A stretch of 40,600 bases of DNA, from contig JAFUYP010000055.1 in the NCBI GenBank assembly GCA_017470535.1, positions 1-40,600 on the forward strand, written 5' to 3'. The DNA comes from Ruminococcus sp. (GTDB lineage Bacteria > Bacillota > Clostridia > Oscillospirales > Ruminococcaceae). Below, in pieces: positions 6,530 through 15,026 of this stretch. The notes under the pieces are model-generated. The model had not been told where the DNA came from. It saw only the letters and a list, made by a program, of their open reading frames with translations, and made no database searches. Position numbers and translations under genes: made by a program. How positions within the stretch are numbered: the stretch's first letter is position 1; the number at the start of each line of letters is the position of its first letter.

Positions 6530-9271
6530 ATGGAAAACGACAGATTTTATAAACAGGCAAAGGATATAGTAAGCAAAATGACCGACGAGGAAAAGCTGTG
6601 CTTTCTTACCACCCACCATGAGGAGGTAGAGCGGCTGGGTCTGCCGGAGTTTTTTATAGGCACCGAGGTCGCAAGGGGTTATGTAGGCAGAGAAAAGGAA
6701 AAGGTGTCCACTGTTTTTCCGCAGCCGGCAGGGCTTGCATCTACCTTTGACAGGGAGCTTTTAGGCGAGCTTGGCAGGATAGCAGGCGATGAGGCAAGGG
6801 CGTACTTCAACTCGGGCGACAAGGGAGGTCTTGCGCTCTGGGGACCTACTGTTGATATGGTAAGAGATCCACGCTGGGGCAGGGCTGAGGAAGCCTACGG
6901 CGAGGACGTGTTCTTGGCAGGCGAGCTTACTGCGAGCTACACTAAGAGCATGGCAGGCGAGAACAAGGAAGGGTATTTCAAGACGATACCCACGCTCAAG
7001 CATTTCTGTGCCAACAATAATGAGCAGGACAGGGGCAGCTGTTCGGCGTTCCTCACACCACGCCTTAAAAGAGAATACTACTATGCCGCATTTGAAAATG
7101 CCATAAGATATGGCGGAGCTAAAAGCATAATGGCGGCATACAATGAGCTTAACGGTGTGCCTGCGATAATGAACACCGACATACAGGATATTCTCAAGGA
7201 CGAATGGGGGCTGTGGTTCGTGGTCAGCGACGGGGGAGATTTCTCACAGAACGTCATGTCGCACAGATACACCGTCACTCACAGCGAGAGCTATATGTAC
7301 TGCATAACAGCCGGCAGCGACACTATGACCGACGAGGACAGTCTTGTAAAGGCAGCGGCTAAAAAAGCACTTGATAAGGGTCTTATCACTATGCAGGATA
7401 TTGACAGGTGCGTTACAAATGGTTTATATGCAAGGGTAAGGCTCGGGCTTTTTGACAAGACGGAGTTTGACAGCATCACGACTGATATTATAGACAACGA
7501 ACACAGCCGTGAGATAAACAGGCGTGCAGCACTTGAACAGGTAACGCTTCTTAAAAACAACGGCGTACTGCCTGTGAGTGATAAACACAGTACCGTGGCG
7601 GTATTGGGAGCTTTACATGATGACTGCCTTATGGACTGGTACACAGGGTACAGCTCCTATGAAAGCACTGTGCTTGACGGCATAAAAAAGGAGTTTTCAG
7701 GCAAGGTGATAAGCGACTCTCTATGGGATATAGCGGCGATAAAAGCCCCTAACGGCAAGTATCTCTGCGCATACGAGGACGGCTCGGTAAGGGCGGACGC
7801 AGACAAGGCTGAGGGCGGCGCTTTGTTCGAGCTTCAGGACTGGGGAGAAAACTGGAAGAACCTCTTCTCGGTGAAGTATAAGAGATACATAAGGCTCTTT
7901 GATGACGGCAGTATAAAGCTGCACAACAGGCGGATATACGACTGGTTCACAAGGGAGACCTTTAACATCTTTGAGAACTTCGGCAAGGTGCTGATAGAGG
8001 AGTTTTTAGACCACAGAAGGCTTACAGCCGATAAGGACGGCAAGTTGTCGGTTAAAGCTCGCAGAAGCATCAGTGATGATATGCGCTTTGAGGTGGAGCT
8101 TGTAAGCTCCGGCAAGGACAGGGCGGCTGATATTGCAGGATCGGCAGACTATGTATTTTACTGCGTCGGCAACCACCCGACACAGACGGCTAAGGAGTGC
8201 TATGACAGAAAAACGCTTGCACTTAATATCCAGCCGGGAATGACAGAGCATCTGGCAGGCATTAATAAAAACACAGTGCTTGTGATAGTATCGAGCTACC
8301 CCTATGCGGTGGTGAACGAGAGCGAAAGTGCGGCGGCGGTGATATACACATCGCACGCAGGTGCGGAGCTTGGAACGGCTGTTGCAAAAACGCTGACAGG
8401 TGAGAACAACCCCTCAGGTCACACGCCGATAACATGGTACAGGACAGAGGACGAGCTGCCCGACATAATGGATTATGACATAGAAACAGGCGGCTCTACA
8501 TATATGTACTTTAAGGGAGAGCCGCTCTACCCGTTCGGGCATGGGCTTAGTTACAGCAGCTTTGAAGTGAACGGTCTTTCAGTCGAGAGAGACAGCAGAG
8601 GATTCATCGCAAAAGCAGAGGTCACAAATACATCACCGGTCGCAGGTACTGCGGTGGTGCAGATGTATTTCACAGTGCCTGAAAGCGCTGTGAGCAGACC
8701 GCTCAAAAAGCTCTGCGGCTTTGAGCGTATCACACTTGACGGCGGAGAGGCAAGACAGGTAAGTATTACTATACCACGGCACATACTTGAAATATTCGAT
8801 GTAAAAGGACAGAAAATGATACTTGAAAGCGGAGAGTATGTTTTCACAGCCGGGCTGTCATCATCTGACATAAGGCAGGAGTTCAGGCTTGGCATAGAGG
8901 GAGAAAGTATCGGCGTGCGAGAAAGCGTCTTTCCGGCTGCGATGTATGACAGCATAGAGGGGGCAAAGTTGTATTACTCAAAGACAGAGCGGCGTGAATA
9001 TGTAAGGGCTGATGCGTGGAGCGCAAAGGTCACATATGCCGGCGTGGTGCTTGAAAACGCAAAGAGCATCAGCTTTACCGCAGGCAGTATCATAGGTGAC
9101 AGGGAAGTGAGGGTACTCACAGGTGATAATGAATACAGGTGCATGGTAAAAGCGTGTGACAGCTTTGATGGATATGCAAGGTACAGTGTTCATATCGACG
9201 GCGTGAGCGATGACAGGATAGTTTTTGCTTTGCCGCAGAATGTATCACTGTTTGATATTGAGATAGGGTAA
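6530..9271 (+). CDS. Glycoside hydrolase family 3 with an inserted trefoil-like domain
   Basis: 913 residues, no signal peptide, so probably cytoplasmic and acting on imported oligosaccharides. The N-terminal GH3 barrel shows GPTVDMVRDPRWGRAEEAYGED, KHFCANNNEQ and the nucleophile region VVSDGGDF (candidate Asp at residue 234). The alpha/beta sandwich domain (ITWYR, YPFGHGLSY) and the C-terminal Fn3-like domain (PLKKLCGFERI) follow. A segment of about 125 residues (roughly 400-525; APNGKYLCAYEDGSV, YIRLFDDGSIKL) interrupts the sandwich domain and resembles a fascin/trefoil-type beta domain. Such inserts may shape the active site or bind carbohydrate. Beta-xylosidase or beta-glucosidase activity is plausible; specificity cannot be read from the sequence. 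Monocistronic, with its own promoter, AAGGAG ribosome site and shared downstream terminator. Confidence 0.9.
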   Translation: MENDRFYKQAKDIVSKMTDEEKLCFLTTHHEEVERLGLPEFFIGTEVARGYVGREKEKVSTVFPQPAGLASTFDRELLGELGRIAGDEARAYFNSGDKGGLALWGPTVDMVRDPRWGRAEEAYGEDVFLAGELTASYTKSMAGENKEGYFKTIPTLKHFCANNNEQDRGSCSAFLTPRLKREYYYAAFENAIRYGGAKSIMAAYNELNGVPAIMNTDIQDILKDEWGLWFVVSDGGDFSQNVMSHRYTVTHSESYMYCITAGSDTMTDEDSLVKAAAKKALDKGLITMQDIDRCVTNGLYARVRLGLFDKTEFDSITTDIIDNEHSREINRRAALEQVTLLKNNGVLPVSDKHSTVAVLGALHDDCLMDWYTGYSSYESTVLDGIKKEFSGKVISDSLWDIAAIKAPNGKYLCAYEDGSVRADADKAEGGALFELQDWGENWKNLFSVKYKRYIRLFDDGSIKLHNRRIYDWFTRETFNIFENFGKVLIEEFLDHRRLTADKDGKLSVKARRSISDDMRFEVELVSSGKDRAADIAGSADYVFYCVGNHPTQTAKECYDRKTLALNIQPGMTEHLAGINKNTVLVIVSSYPYAVVNESESAAAVIYTSHAGAELGTAVAKTLTGENNPSGHTPITWYRTEDELPDIMDYDIETGGSTYMYFKGEPLYPFGHGLSYSSFEVNGLSVERDSRGFIAKAEVTNTSPVAGTAVVQMYFTVPESAVSRPLKKLCGFERITLDGGEARQVSITIPRHILEIFDVKGQKMILESGEYVFTAGLSSSDIRQEFRLGIEGESIGVRESVFPAAMYDSIEGAKLYYSKTERREYVRADAWSAKVTYAGVVLENAKSISFTAGSIIGDREVRVLTGDNEYRCMVKACDSFDGYARYSVHIDGVSDDRIVFALPQNVSLFDIEIG

Positions 9272-9304
9272 AAAACACCGCACGGCCGAAAGACTGTGCG
9301 GTGT
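9271..9304. terminator. Bidirectional terminator between convergent genes
   Basis: 9-bp perfect stem ACACCGCAC / GTGCGGTGT (9275-9283 with 9296-9304). The minus strand continues into a T-run (complement of the A-run at 9271-9275), serving the SGNH hydrolase gene. The plus side has only a short T stretch (CACTTTAT) for the GH3 gene. Confidence 0.85.
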
Positions 9305-9308
9305 CACT

Positions 9309-10769
9309 TTATCTGAGTTTGTTTTTCAGGCTTGTTTTGAGGGCGCCCTTGTGGAGCTTGCCGACGTACTTCAAAGCCTCTTTTTTGTTGGAGCTTGTTT
9401 TGTACTCGCAGTATGTGTTGACAGCGTCTTTTGCTTTCATCTCTTTTATGAGCTTTTTCTTTACATACTTTATTATAGTATCAGTCCATACTTCATATGC
9501 GGAGAAAGTCAGGTGTACATATTTATCCGAAGTGTAATACAAAGGCAGTGAATCCGTGCCGTCTTTGAGCGGAGTGTTGATGTCAATAAAGTAAATATCG
9601 TTCTGCTTTTTGCACCAGCTCTTCAACAGAGAATTGAGCGTGTCAACATCGTAATTCCTGAGATGTCCCTTTTCGCCGCCGGAATAGACAGGCGTCATAG
9701 CCTCGATATAGATAGGCAGCCCGGGGTTTACGTCCCTTATGCCGTTTAAGTAACTAACGTAATTGTTAAAAACATACTCACCGTCGCCGAACATATCGTT
9801 CGTGCCCATGTTTATAAATACCTTGTCTGCGCCGGAACGCTCGATCACATATCTTGCAGGCCCTGTATAGCCATTGTAGCTCAGCTGGTACTGAGAACCG
9901 TTTGCGCCTTCATCGTTATGGAAACCGTAGCAGCCTGTCACCAGCATAGCCGGGCTGCCGAGATAGCCTTTGCCCTTTGATTCAAAATATTTCTTCTGAG
10001 TCACACCTAACGAGCTTCCCACAAAGGCAGACGAGCCGAAAAAGTCATCTATCTGCGACTGTGTTATAACAGGGGAGGGGATATTGTCATAGACGTGTAT
10101 ACGGGTATAGAAGGTATACTTTTTGCCGTTTGCGGTGACTTTCGCCTTGATAAGCGCCGAGCCGGGTCTTATACCCTTTACGACACCTTTTCTGCTGACA
10201 GATGCGATAGACTTGTTTGATGACGAGAACTTAACACTGTCCTGCCCCGAGAGCGACAGCTTGTAGGTGTTGCCTGCAAGCAGCTGCCTGTGCATAACGA
10301 GCGATGCAGGCACATTTGCATTGGTGGCCTTTTCGGTGCTGTATTTGATACTATGCTTGTAGCTTGATATTCTGACGGTGATCTTTATCTTCACCTTGTA
10401 GGTGTTTTTTCCGTCCTTCACGCTTACAGTTACAGTGGACTTTCCGCATTTTTTGGCAGTTATCTTTCTGCCGCTTACAGATACCACCTTTTTGTTTGAT
10501 GATACTACACTTGCTTTGCTTTTGCCCGTCTGACGGATAATGTCAAGCTCCCTTGTTTCGCCCTTGTAGAGCGTCAGCTTCTGGGTAAGTGTGACGTTTC
10601 TTTTTGCACTCTTTTTGGCTGTGACCTTTGCAGCATTTTTGGCAAGGCTCACATTCACAGCGCTTGCCTGTATATTACCGGCTGCACCTGCTGACGGTAT
10701 GCAGGCTCCTGTCATGGCAAGGCACAACGACAGACTGACCGCTTTTGAAAGGATCGTATTTGTTTTCAT
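9309..10769 (-). CDS. Secreted SGNH/GDSL-type hydrolase with Ig-like domains
   Basis: 486 residues from the ATG at 10769. A signal peptide (TILSKAVSLSLCLAMTGACIPSAGAAG) is followed by two bacterial Ig-like (Big_2-type) domains (about 50-135 and 150-225; SSNKKVVSVSGRKITA, SSNKSIASVSRKGVV) and a C-terminal SGNH hydrolase domain. Block I is FVGSSLG, with Gly-Ser-Ser-Leu replacing GDSL (Ser about 252-253). Block III is INMGTNDMFG. The catalytic His/Asp region is probably SDKYVHLTFSAYEVW. Family members deacetylate or de-esterify polysaccharides. The C terminus is basic. A GTG at 10778 overlaps the NAD synthase stop by 4 nt, but AGGA is then only 2 nt away; the ATG at 10769 is more likely. It is downstream of nadE in the same transcript, with no obvious functional link. 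Confidence 0.82.
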   Translation of the reverse strand: MKTNTILSKAVSLSLCLAMTGACIPSAGAAGNIQASAVNVSLAKNAAKVTAKKSAKRNVTLTQKLTLYKGETRELDIIRQTGKSKASVVSSNKKVVSVSGRKITAKKCGKSTVTVSVKDGKNTYKVKIKITVRISSYKHSIKYSTEKATNANVPASLVMHRQLLAGNTYKLSLSGQDSVKFSSSNKSIASVSRKGVVKGIRPGSALIKAKVTANGKKYTFYTRIHVYDNIPSPVITQSQIDDFFGSSAFVGSSLGVTQKKYFESKGKGYLGSPAMLVTGCYGFHNDEGANGSQYQLSYNGYTGPARYVIERSGADKVFINMGTNDMFGDGEYVFNNYVSYLNGIRDVNPGLPIYIEAMTPVYSGGEKGHLRNYDVDTLNSLLKSWCKKQNDIYFIDINTPLKDGTDSLPLYYTSDKYVHLTFSAYEVWTDTIIKYVKKKLIKEMKAKDAVNTYCEYKTSSNKKEALKYVGKLHKGALKTSLKNKLR

Positions 10770-10774
10770 ATATA

Positions 10775-12796
10775 TCACTTTCCTATCTCATCTAATTCCT
10801 TTTGCCATATTGCGGCGCTTGCATCGCTGGGCATTCTCCAGTCGCCCCTCGGTGAGAGGGTGACAGAGCCTATCTTAGCCCCGTCGGGCAGACAGCTTCT
10901 CTTGAACTGCTGCGAGAAAAATCTCCTGTAAAATGTTCTCAGCCACTTTAAAATAGTTTCATCATCATATGCCCCCTCAAAGGCATATCTTGCTATGCGG
11001 TATACCTTTTTAGGCTTGAAGCCCCAGCGTATCGCATAGTACAGGAAGAAGTCATGCAGCTCATACGGACCTACAAGATCCTCGGTCTTTTGTGTTATAG
11101 TGTTGCCGCTCTCGTCAGTCGGCAGCAGCTCCGGTGAAACGGGAGTGTCCAGAATATCGTACAGTACATCTCTTAATCTGTCACTTGTGCAAGTGTCTGC
11201 GTAGTATCTTACGATATGGCGGACAAGCGTTTTCGGGACTGATGCGTTCACACCGTACATCGACATATGGTCGCCGTTGTAGGTCGCCCAGCCGAGTGCA
11301 AGCTCTGACAGGTCGCCTGTACCGACAACAAGACCGCCCACCTGATTTGCTATGTTCATAAGCACCTTGGTGCGCTCTCTTGCCTGACCGTTTTCAAATA
11401 CCACGCTATGGTCATTCACATCATGTCCTATATCCTCAAAGTGCTGCAAGACGCTCTTTGTGATATTGACCTCCTTAAACGTCACACCGAGAGCCTCGCA
11501 GAGTATCTCGGCATTTCCACGGGTGCGCTTTGTAGTGCCGAAGCAGGGCATCGTTACCGCCACGATATCTGAGTGCGGCCGCCCGAGCTTGTCAAGCGCC
11601 ATAATGCTAACAAGCAGCGCAAGCGTTGAATCAAGACCGCCCGATATGCCTATTACGAGCGTCTTTGACCATGTATGCGTCAGGCGTTTCATAAGACCGT
11701 GCGACTGCATATTGAGTATAAGGTCGCACCTTTTGTTCCTCTCCCTGTCGTCCGACGGGATAAAGGGCGTTCTTGAAAACCTTCTTGTAAGCTGCGTTTT
11801 TGTTCTGTTCATGCAGAAGCTGTAAACGGGCAGGACATCAAGAAAATGCGGCTTGTAGTTTTCAGCAGGTGCATCATAATCGTTTTTGCTCTCGGGGTAG
11901 GTGGACATCTTGCGCCTTTCAAAAGCAAGACGTGAAACATCTATCTCCGAAATGGTCATGCCGTTTTCAAACAGCCTGCTCTCTGCAAGGATAGTGCCGT
12001 TCTCGGCAATGATATTATGCCCCGAGAACACCATGTCCTGCGTTGACTCACCGTCGCCTGCGGAGGCGTAGATATAGCCTGCCACAAGCCTTGCAGACTG
12101 GTTTGAAACAAGCGATCTTCTGTAATCGTCCTTGCCTATGACCTCATCGCTGGCGGAGAGGTTGCAGATGATGTTCGCACCCGACTTTGCAAGGTAGTTC
12201 GATACCGGGTCTGCTACCCACAGATCCTCGCACAGCTCAAAGCCTATTATAAGCTCGTCGGGGGTCTTTTCGCAGTTTTCAAAGTCGTCATCAGTCCAGC
12301 AGTCAAGTGAGAACACCTCCTGCCGCATCGAAACGGGGTGGATCTTCCCGTCATTATTATAATACGGTGACAGATCTATCTGCACGCTGCCGCCACGGTA
12401 TGGAGCAAAGTGCCTTGCTTCATAGAACTCATTGTAGTTGGGCAGATACGTTTTCGGCACGAAAGAGAGCAGCTCGCCGTTTTGCATTACAGCAGCGCAG
12501 TTATATATCTTGCCCCTTGCCTTTAACGGCAGCCCGACAGCTGTGAGCATATCGCTGCCCTTAGTATGCTTTGCTATATCCACAGCCGCCCGCAAAGCCT
12601 CATCGAGCAGCAGCCCCTGAAAGAACAGATCCTGACAGGTATACCCTGTAATGCACAGCTCCGGGAACACCGCAAGTTTGACACCCTTTGCTTTGCACTC
12701 ATCTATCATTTTTATAATGCTTTGTTTATTGAAGTCAACATCTGCCACCTTTATCTCAGGCGTACAGGCTGCGACTTTTATAAAACCATCCTTCAT
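10775..12796 (-). CDS. nadE: Glutamine-dependent NAD+ synthase
   Basis: 673 residues, the usual length for the fused enzyme. The N-terminal nitrilase-type glutaminase domain has the triad E46 (FPELCITGY), K115 (VPKTYLPNY) and C189 (GFELCEDLW). The C-terminal synthetase domain has the ATP pyrophosphatase P-loop SGGLDS (385-390) plus GTGDLSELALGW and KTEDLVGPYELHDF. It converts nicotinic acid adenine dinucleotide to NAD+ with ATP and glutamine, with ammonia channelled between domains. AAGGAG is well spaced before the ATG and a promoter lies at 12833-12861. All catalytic residues are intact. Confidence 0.97.
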   Translation of the reverse strand: MKDGFIKVAACTPEIKVADVDFNKQSIIKMIDECKAKGVKLAVFPELCITGYTCQDLFFQGLLLDEALRAAVDIAKHTKGSDMLTAVGLPLKARGKIYNCAAVMQNGELLSFVPKTYLPNYNEFYEARHFAPYRGGSVQIDLSPYYNNDGKIHPVSMRQEVFSLDCWTDDDFENCEKTPDELIIGFELCEDLWVADPVSNYLAKSGANIICNLSASDEVIGKDDYRRSLVSNQSARLVAGYIYASAGDGESTQDMVFSGHNIIAENGTILAESRLFENGMTISEIDVSRLAFERRKMSTYPESKNDYDAPAENYKPHFLDVLPVYSFCMNRTKTQLTRRFSRTPFIPSDDRERNKRCDLILNMQSHGLMKRLTHTWSKTLVIGISGGLDSTLALLVSIMALDKLGRPHSDIVAVTMPCFGTTKRTRGNAEILCEALGVTFKEVNITKSVLQHFEDIGHDVNDHSVVFENGQARERTKVLMNIANQVGGLVVGTGDLSELALGWATYNGDHMSMYGVNASVPKTLVRHIVRYYADTCTSDRLRDVLYDILDTPVSPELLPTDESGNTITQKTEDLVGPYELHDFFLYYAIRWGFKPKKVYRIARYAFEGAYDDETILKWLRTFYRRFFSQQFKRSCLPDGAKIGSVTLSPRGDWRMPSDASAAIWQKELDEIGK

Positions 12797-12832
12797 AGCT
12801 TTTTCTCCTTATTATATCGTATAGATAATTTT

Positions 12833-12861
12833 ATTATATCACAGCTGCCGGGATTTTACAA
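12833..12861 (-). promoter_or_regulatory. Probable promoter of nadE
   Basis: TTGTAA (12856-12861), 17 bp, TATAAT (12833-12838) on the minus strand. A second TATAAT-like sequence lies about 20 nt further downstream, nearer the ribosome site. Confidence 0.6.
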
Positions 12862-12915
12862 GTGCTGACGAACCCGGAACAGGCAATTAAAGGTAAATAA
12901 TGGAAAATCTGAGTC

Positions 12916-12959
12916 AATTTTGTGAAAGTATACATTTTTTTGAAAGAAATTTTGTGAAA
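12916..12959 (+). repeat. 12-bp direct repeat upstream of the RsbW-like gene
   Basis: AATTTTGTGAAA occurs at 12916-12927 and 12948-12959, exactly 32 bp apart (about three helical turns) and 43-86 bp upstream of the -10 box at 13002. The arrangement suits a dimeric or paired regulator binding on one DNA face. Regulator unknown. Confidence 0.55.
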
Positions 12960-12998
12960 TTTGATAATGAATATAGTATTTCTAAATCTTAAAAAATA

Positions 12999-13007
12999 TG
13001 GTATAAT
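12999..13007 (+). promoter_or_regulatory. Extended -10 promoter of the RsbW-like gene
   Basis: TG-G-TATAAT (12999-13007) with no good -35 hexamer. A weak -35 combined with an upstream direct repeat fits an activated promoter. Confidence 0.55.
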
Positions 13008-13059
13008 AATAAAAGTGGAAAATAAAATGAAAAGTACCTTTCAGATGAGGAGTAATAAT

Positions 13060-13470
13060 ATGAAAGAAATGTTTACCGAGGCAAAACTCGAAAACCTTGA
13101 CGAGGTCATAGCGTTTGTAGATGGTGAGCTTGAAGCTACGATATGCAATCCTAAGATACAGATGCAGATAGACATAGCAGTCGAGGAGATATTTGTCAAC
13201 ATAGCTCATTATGCCTACACGCCCAAGATCGGCGATGCTACGATCAGGGTGCAGATCCTGTCCGATCCGCCGGGGGTGGATATTACGTTTATCGACAGCG
13301 GTGTGCCTTATGATCCGCTTGCTAAGGAAGACCCTGACACTACGCTCTCTGCTGAGGAGCGTCAGATAGGGGGCTTAGGCATATTCATGGTCAAGAAGAG
13401 CATGGACGATGTCAAGTACGAATACAAGGACGGTCACAACATATTGACTATCAACAAGGGCTTCAGCTGA
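13060..13470 (+). CDS. RsbW/SpoIIAB-like ATP-binding protein (GHKL serine kinase fold)
   Basis: 136 residues. It shows the histidine-kinase-like ATPase boxes: N-box AVEEIFVNIAHYAY (E43, N47), G1 box FIDSGVPYDP (D79) and G2 box IGGLGIFMVKKSMD (104-114). Length and arrangement match anti-sigma-factor kinases such as RsbW, which bind a sigma factor or phosphorylate a STAS-domain antagonist on serine. No sigma factor, STAS protein or PP2C phosphatase is in this window, so the partner is elsewhere. The start is ATG 13060, after AGGAG; an upstream in-frame ATG at 12961 lies within the promoter and is rejected. Monocistronic. Confidence 0.85.
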   Translation: MKEMFTEAKLENLDEVIAFVDGELEATICNPKIQMQIDIAVEEIFVNIAHYAYTPKIGDATIRVQILSDPPGVDITFIDSGVPYDPLAKEDPDTTLSAEERQIGGLGIFMVKKSMDDVKYEYKDGHNILTINKGFS

Positions 13471-13478
13471 TAAAAAGC

Positions 13479-13514
13479 ATATCCCGGAAGCAATAAACTT
13501 CCGGGATATTTTAT
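13479..13514. terminator. Bidirectional terminator
   Basis: Perfect 12-bp stem ATATCCCGGAAG / CTTCCGGGATAT (13479-13490 with 13498-13509) and a 7-nt loop. Plus side is followed by TTTTATG, minus side by GCTTTTTATC. It separates the convergent RsbW-like and histidine kinase genes. Confidence 0.92.
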
Positions 13515-14902
13515 GTCTTCTTTTCAGTCTTTGCATCTGCCTGCTTTTTTTCCGGCTTTATCTCCTTGCCCTTTACAAGTACAGCTGTGAACAGTATACC
13601 GCCGTCAGTGTTCTTGGCGCTTATGCTGCCCTTGTGAGCGGTAACTATCGAGCGTGCTATCGACAAGCCTATGCCGCTGCCGCCTGTTTCACGGGTGCGT
13701 GATGAGTCCTCCCTGTAAAAGCGGTCAAACAGCCGCTCCAGGCTCTCCTCCGAAATAGGCTCGCCCTTGTTGAACACTGACAGATGAGTTTCTCTGCCGT
13801 GGCGTGAAAGGCTTATCTTTATTGTCGTGTTTTCCACGGCGTATTTGACGGCGTTCTCTGTGAGTATCGACACCAGCTCTCTCACAGACGCTTCGTCGCC
13901 TGTAAATCTCAGCCCCTCCGCTATGTCAAGCTCTATATCCTTGTTCTTTGACTTTGCAAGTGTTATGAACGGCTCTGCCGTGTCAGCGACCGCATCGGAG
14001 ATATTAAACTCAGTCACCACCATTTCCTGAATGACCTCGTCCTCCATTTTGGCGAGCTTCAAAAGCCTTTGCACAAGGTCTGACAGGCGCTTTGTCTGGT
14101 GCTTTATGCTCTCAAGCCATTCGTTTCCGCCGTCAAGCATCTCGATGACCTCGGTATTTGCGGAGATTATAGCAAGGGGAGTCTTTATCTCATGCCCTGC
14201 ATCTACTATGAACCTCTTCTGCCGCTCCATGTTCTCTACCGCCGGACGTATAGCCCTCTTTGAGAACACTGCTACCAGCACGGTAACGACCACCAGCGAA
14301 CCAAACGCCACGAGCAGCGATATAAAGAAGAAATTGCGTGCTGTCTGTATGTCGGAATTCATATCCACGAAGATCACGAGCTTTTCCTCGCCTTTTGTGG
14401 TGATAAGGTATTTGTAGTTGTCGGTGTACCCCGTCTTGCTGTCGCTGTCAAGTATATCCTGAGCGTAGCTCTTTGCTTCCTTGGCGCTGACTGCGGCTAT
14501 GCGGCTGGTGTTTATCTGCTTTATGTCGTTTTCAAGGTTAGTAGTTACAGTAAAGTATCTTGTGCTGTAACGTGTTTCAAGATCGACCTCGCCTGCACCT
14601 ATGACCTTTGTGGACTTGTTTCTTTTATCTGCATCGGGCGGCTCGGGCTTTTCTTCGCCGGATGAAGGCTCGGACGTCTCGCTGTCGTATGCTTTTTTCT
14701 TTTCGTAGCGCTTTATCTGCTCGCCTGTCAGCGTGTCGGGGAACTTTCCCCCGCCGTCCGAGATAAGCTGTAAAAGCGTGTTCGCCTGCTCATTGACATT
14801 GTAGAAATTGAGCCCGTTTATGACGCCCACGATAACAAGCTCCACCACGAATAGGCTAAGCACAGCTATAAGCACAAATTTCCGCCGGAGTTTATTTATC
14901 AT
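13511..14902 (-). CDS. Sensor histidine kinase
   Basis: 463 residues. TM1 is near residues 8-30 (FVLIAVLSLFVVELVIVGVI). An extracytoplasmic region of ~150 residues contains an acidic, Pro/Ser-rich stretch. TM2 is near 190-212 (FISLLVAFGSLVVVTVLVAV). The HisKA dimerisation helix carries FIVDAGHEIKTPL (phospho-acceptor H237), and the ATPase domain has N-box ILTENAVKYAVE, G1-type FNKGEPIS and G2-type GGSGIGLSIARSI. The partner is the response regulator at 15027-15701, encoded first in the same operon. The signal is unknown. Start ATG 14902 follows AGGTGGTGA. The 124-nt gap from the regulator holds short repeats and hairpins. Confidence 0.93.
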   Translation of the reverse strand: MINKLRRKFVLIAVLSLFVVELVIVGVINGLNFYNVNEQANTLLQLISDGGGKFPDTLTGEQIKRYEKKKAYDSETSEPSSGEEKPEPPDADKRNKSTKVIGAGEVDLETRYSTRYFTVTTNLENDIKQINTSRIAAVSAKEAKSYAQDILDSDSKTGYTDNYKYLITTKGEEKLVIFVDMNSDIQTARNFFFISLLVAFGSLVVVTVLVAVFSKRAIRPAVENMERQKRFIVDAGHEIKTPLAIISANTEVIEMLDGGNEWLESIKHQTKRLSDLVQRLLKLAKMEDEVIQEMVVTEFNISDAVADTAEPFITLAKSKNKDIELDIAEGLRFTGDEASVRELVSILTENAVKYAVENTTIKISLSRHGRETHLSVFNKGEPISEESLERLFDRFYREDSSRTRETGGSGIGLSIARSIVTAHKGSISAKNTDGGILFTAVLVKGKEIKPEKKQADAKTEKKT

Positions 14903-14921
14903 TTTGCGTCACCACCTTTTT

Positions 14922-14947
14922 CAATGCACAATTTACAATGCACAATT
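14922..14947 (-). repeat. Short direct repeat just upstream of the histidine kinase gene
   Basis: CAATGCACAATT occurs twice (14922-14933 and 14936-14947), separated by 2 nt, 20-45 nt upstream of the kinase start codon. It resembles degenerate intergenic repeat debris. Function unknown. Confidence 0.5.
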
Positions 14948-14975
14948 ACAGCGTCTTTGCCGCCGTTTCTGATCC

Positions 14976-15005
14976 ATGCGCCGCAAGGCGCATACCTTAA
15001 CTGTT
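14976..15005 (-). repeat. Small hairpin-plus-tag repeat, copy A
   Basis: A 7-bp stem ATGCGCC / GGCGCAT with a 4-nt loop (14976-14993), directly joined to ACCTTAACTGTT (14994-15005) on the plus strand. The same 12-base tag adjoins a different 7-bp hairpin at 38079-38107. Both lie between minus-strand genes in the same orientation. Confidence 0.5.
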
Positions 15006-15026
15006 GCCTTAACTGAGAAAAGTCCC

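Noticed and set aside
12961-13059. Longer N terminus for the RsbW-like protein
   Set aside because: The extra codons cover the -10 box; AGGAG is placed for ATG 13060.
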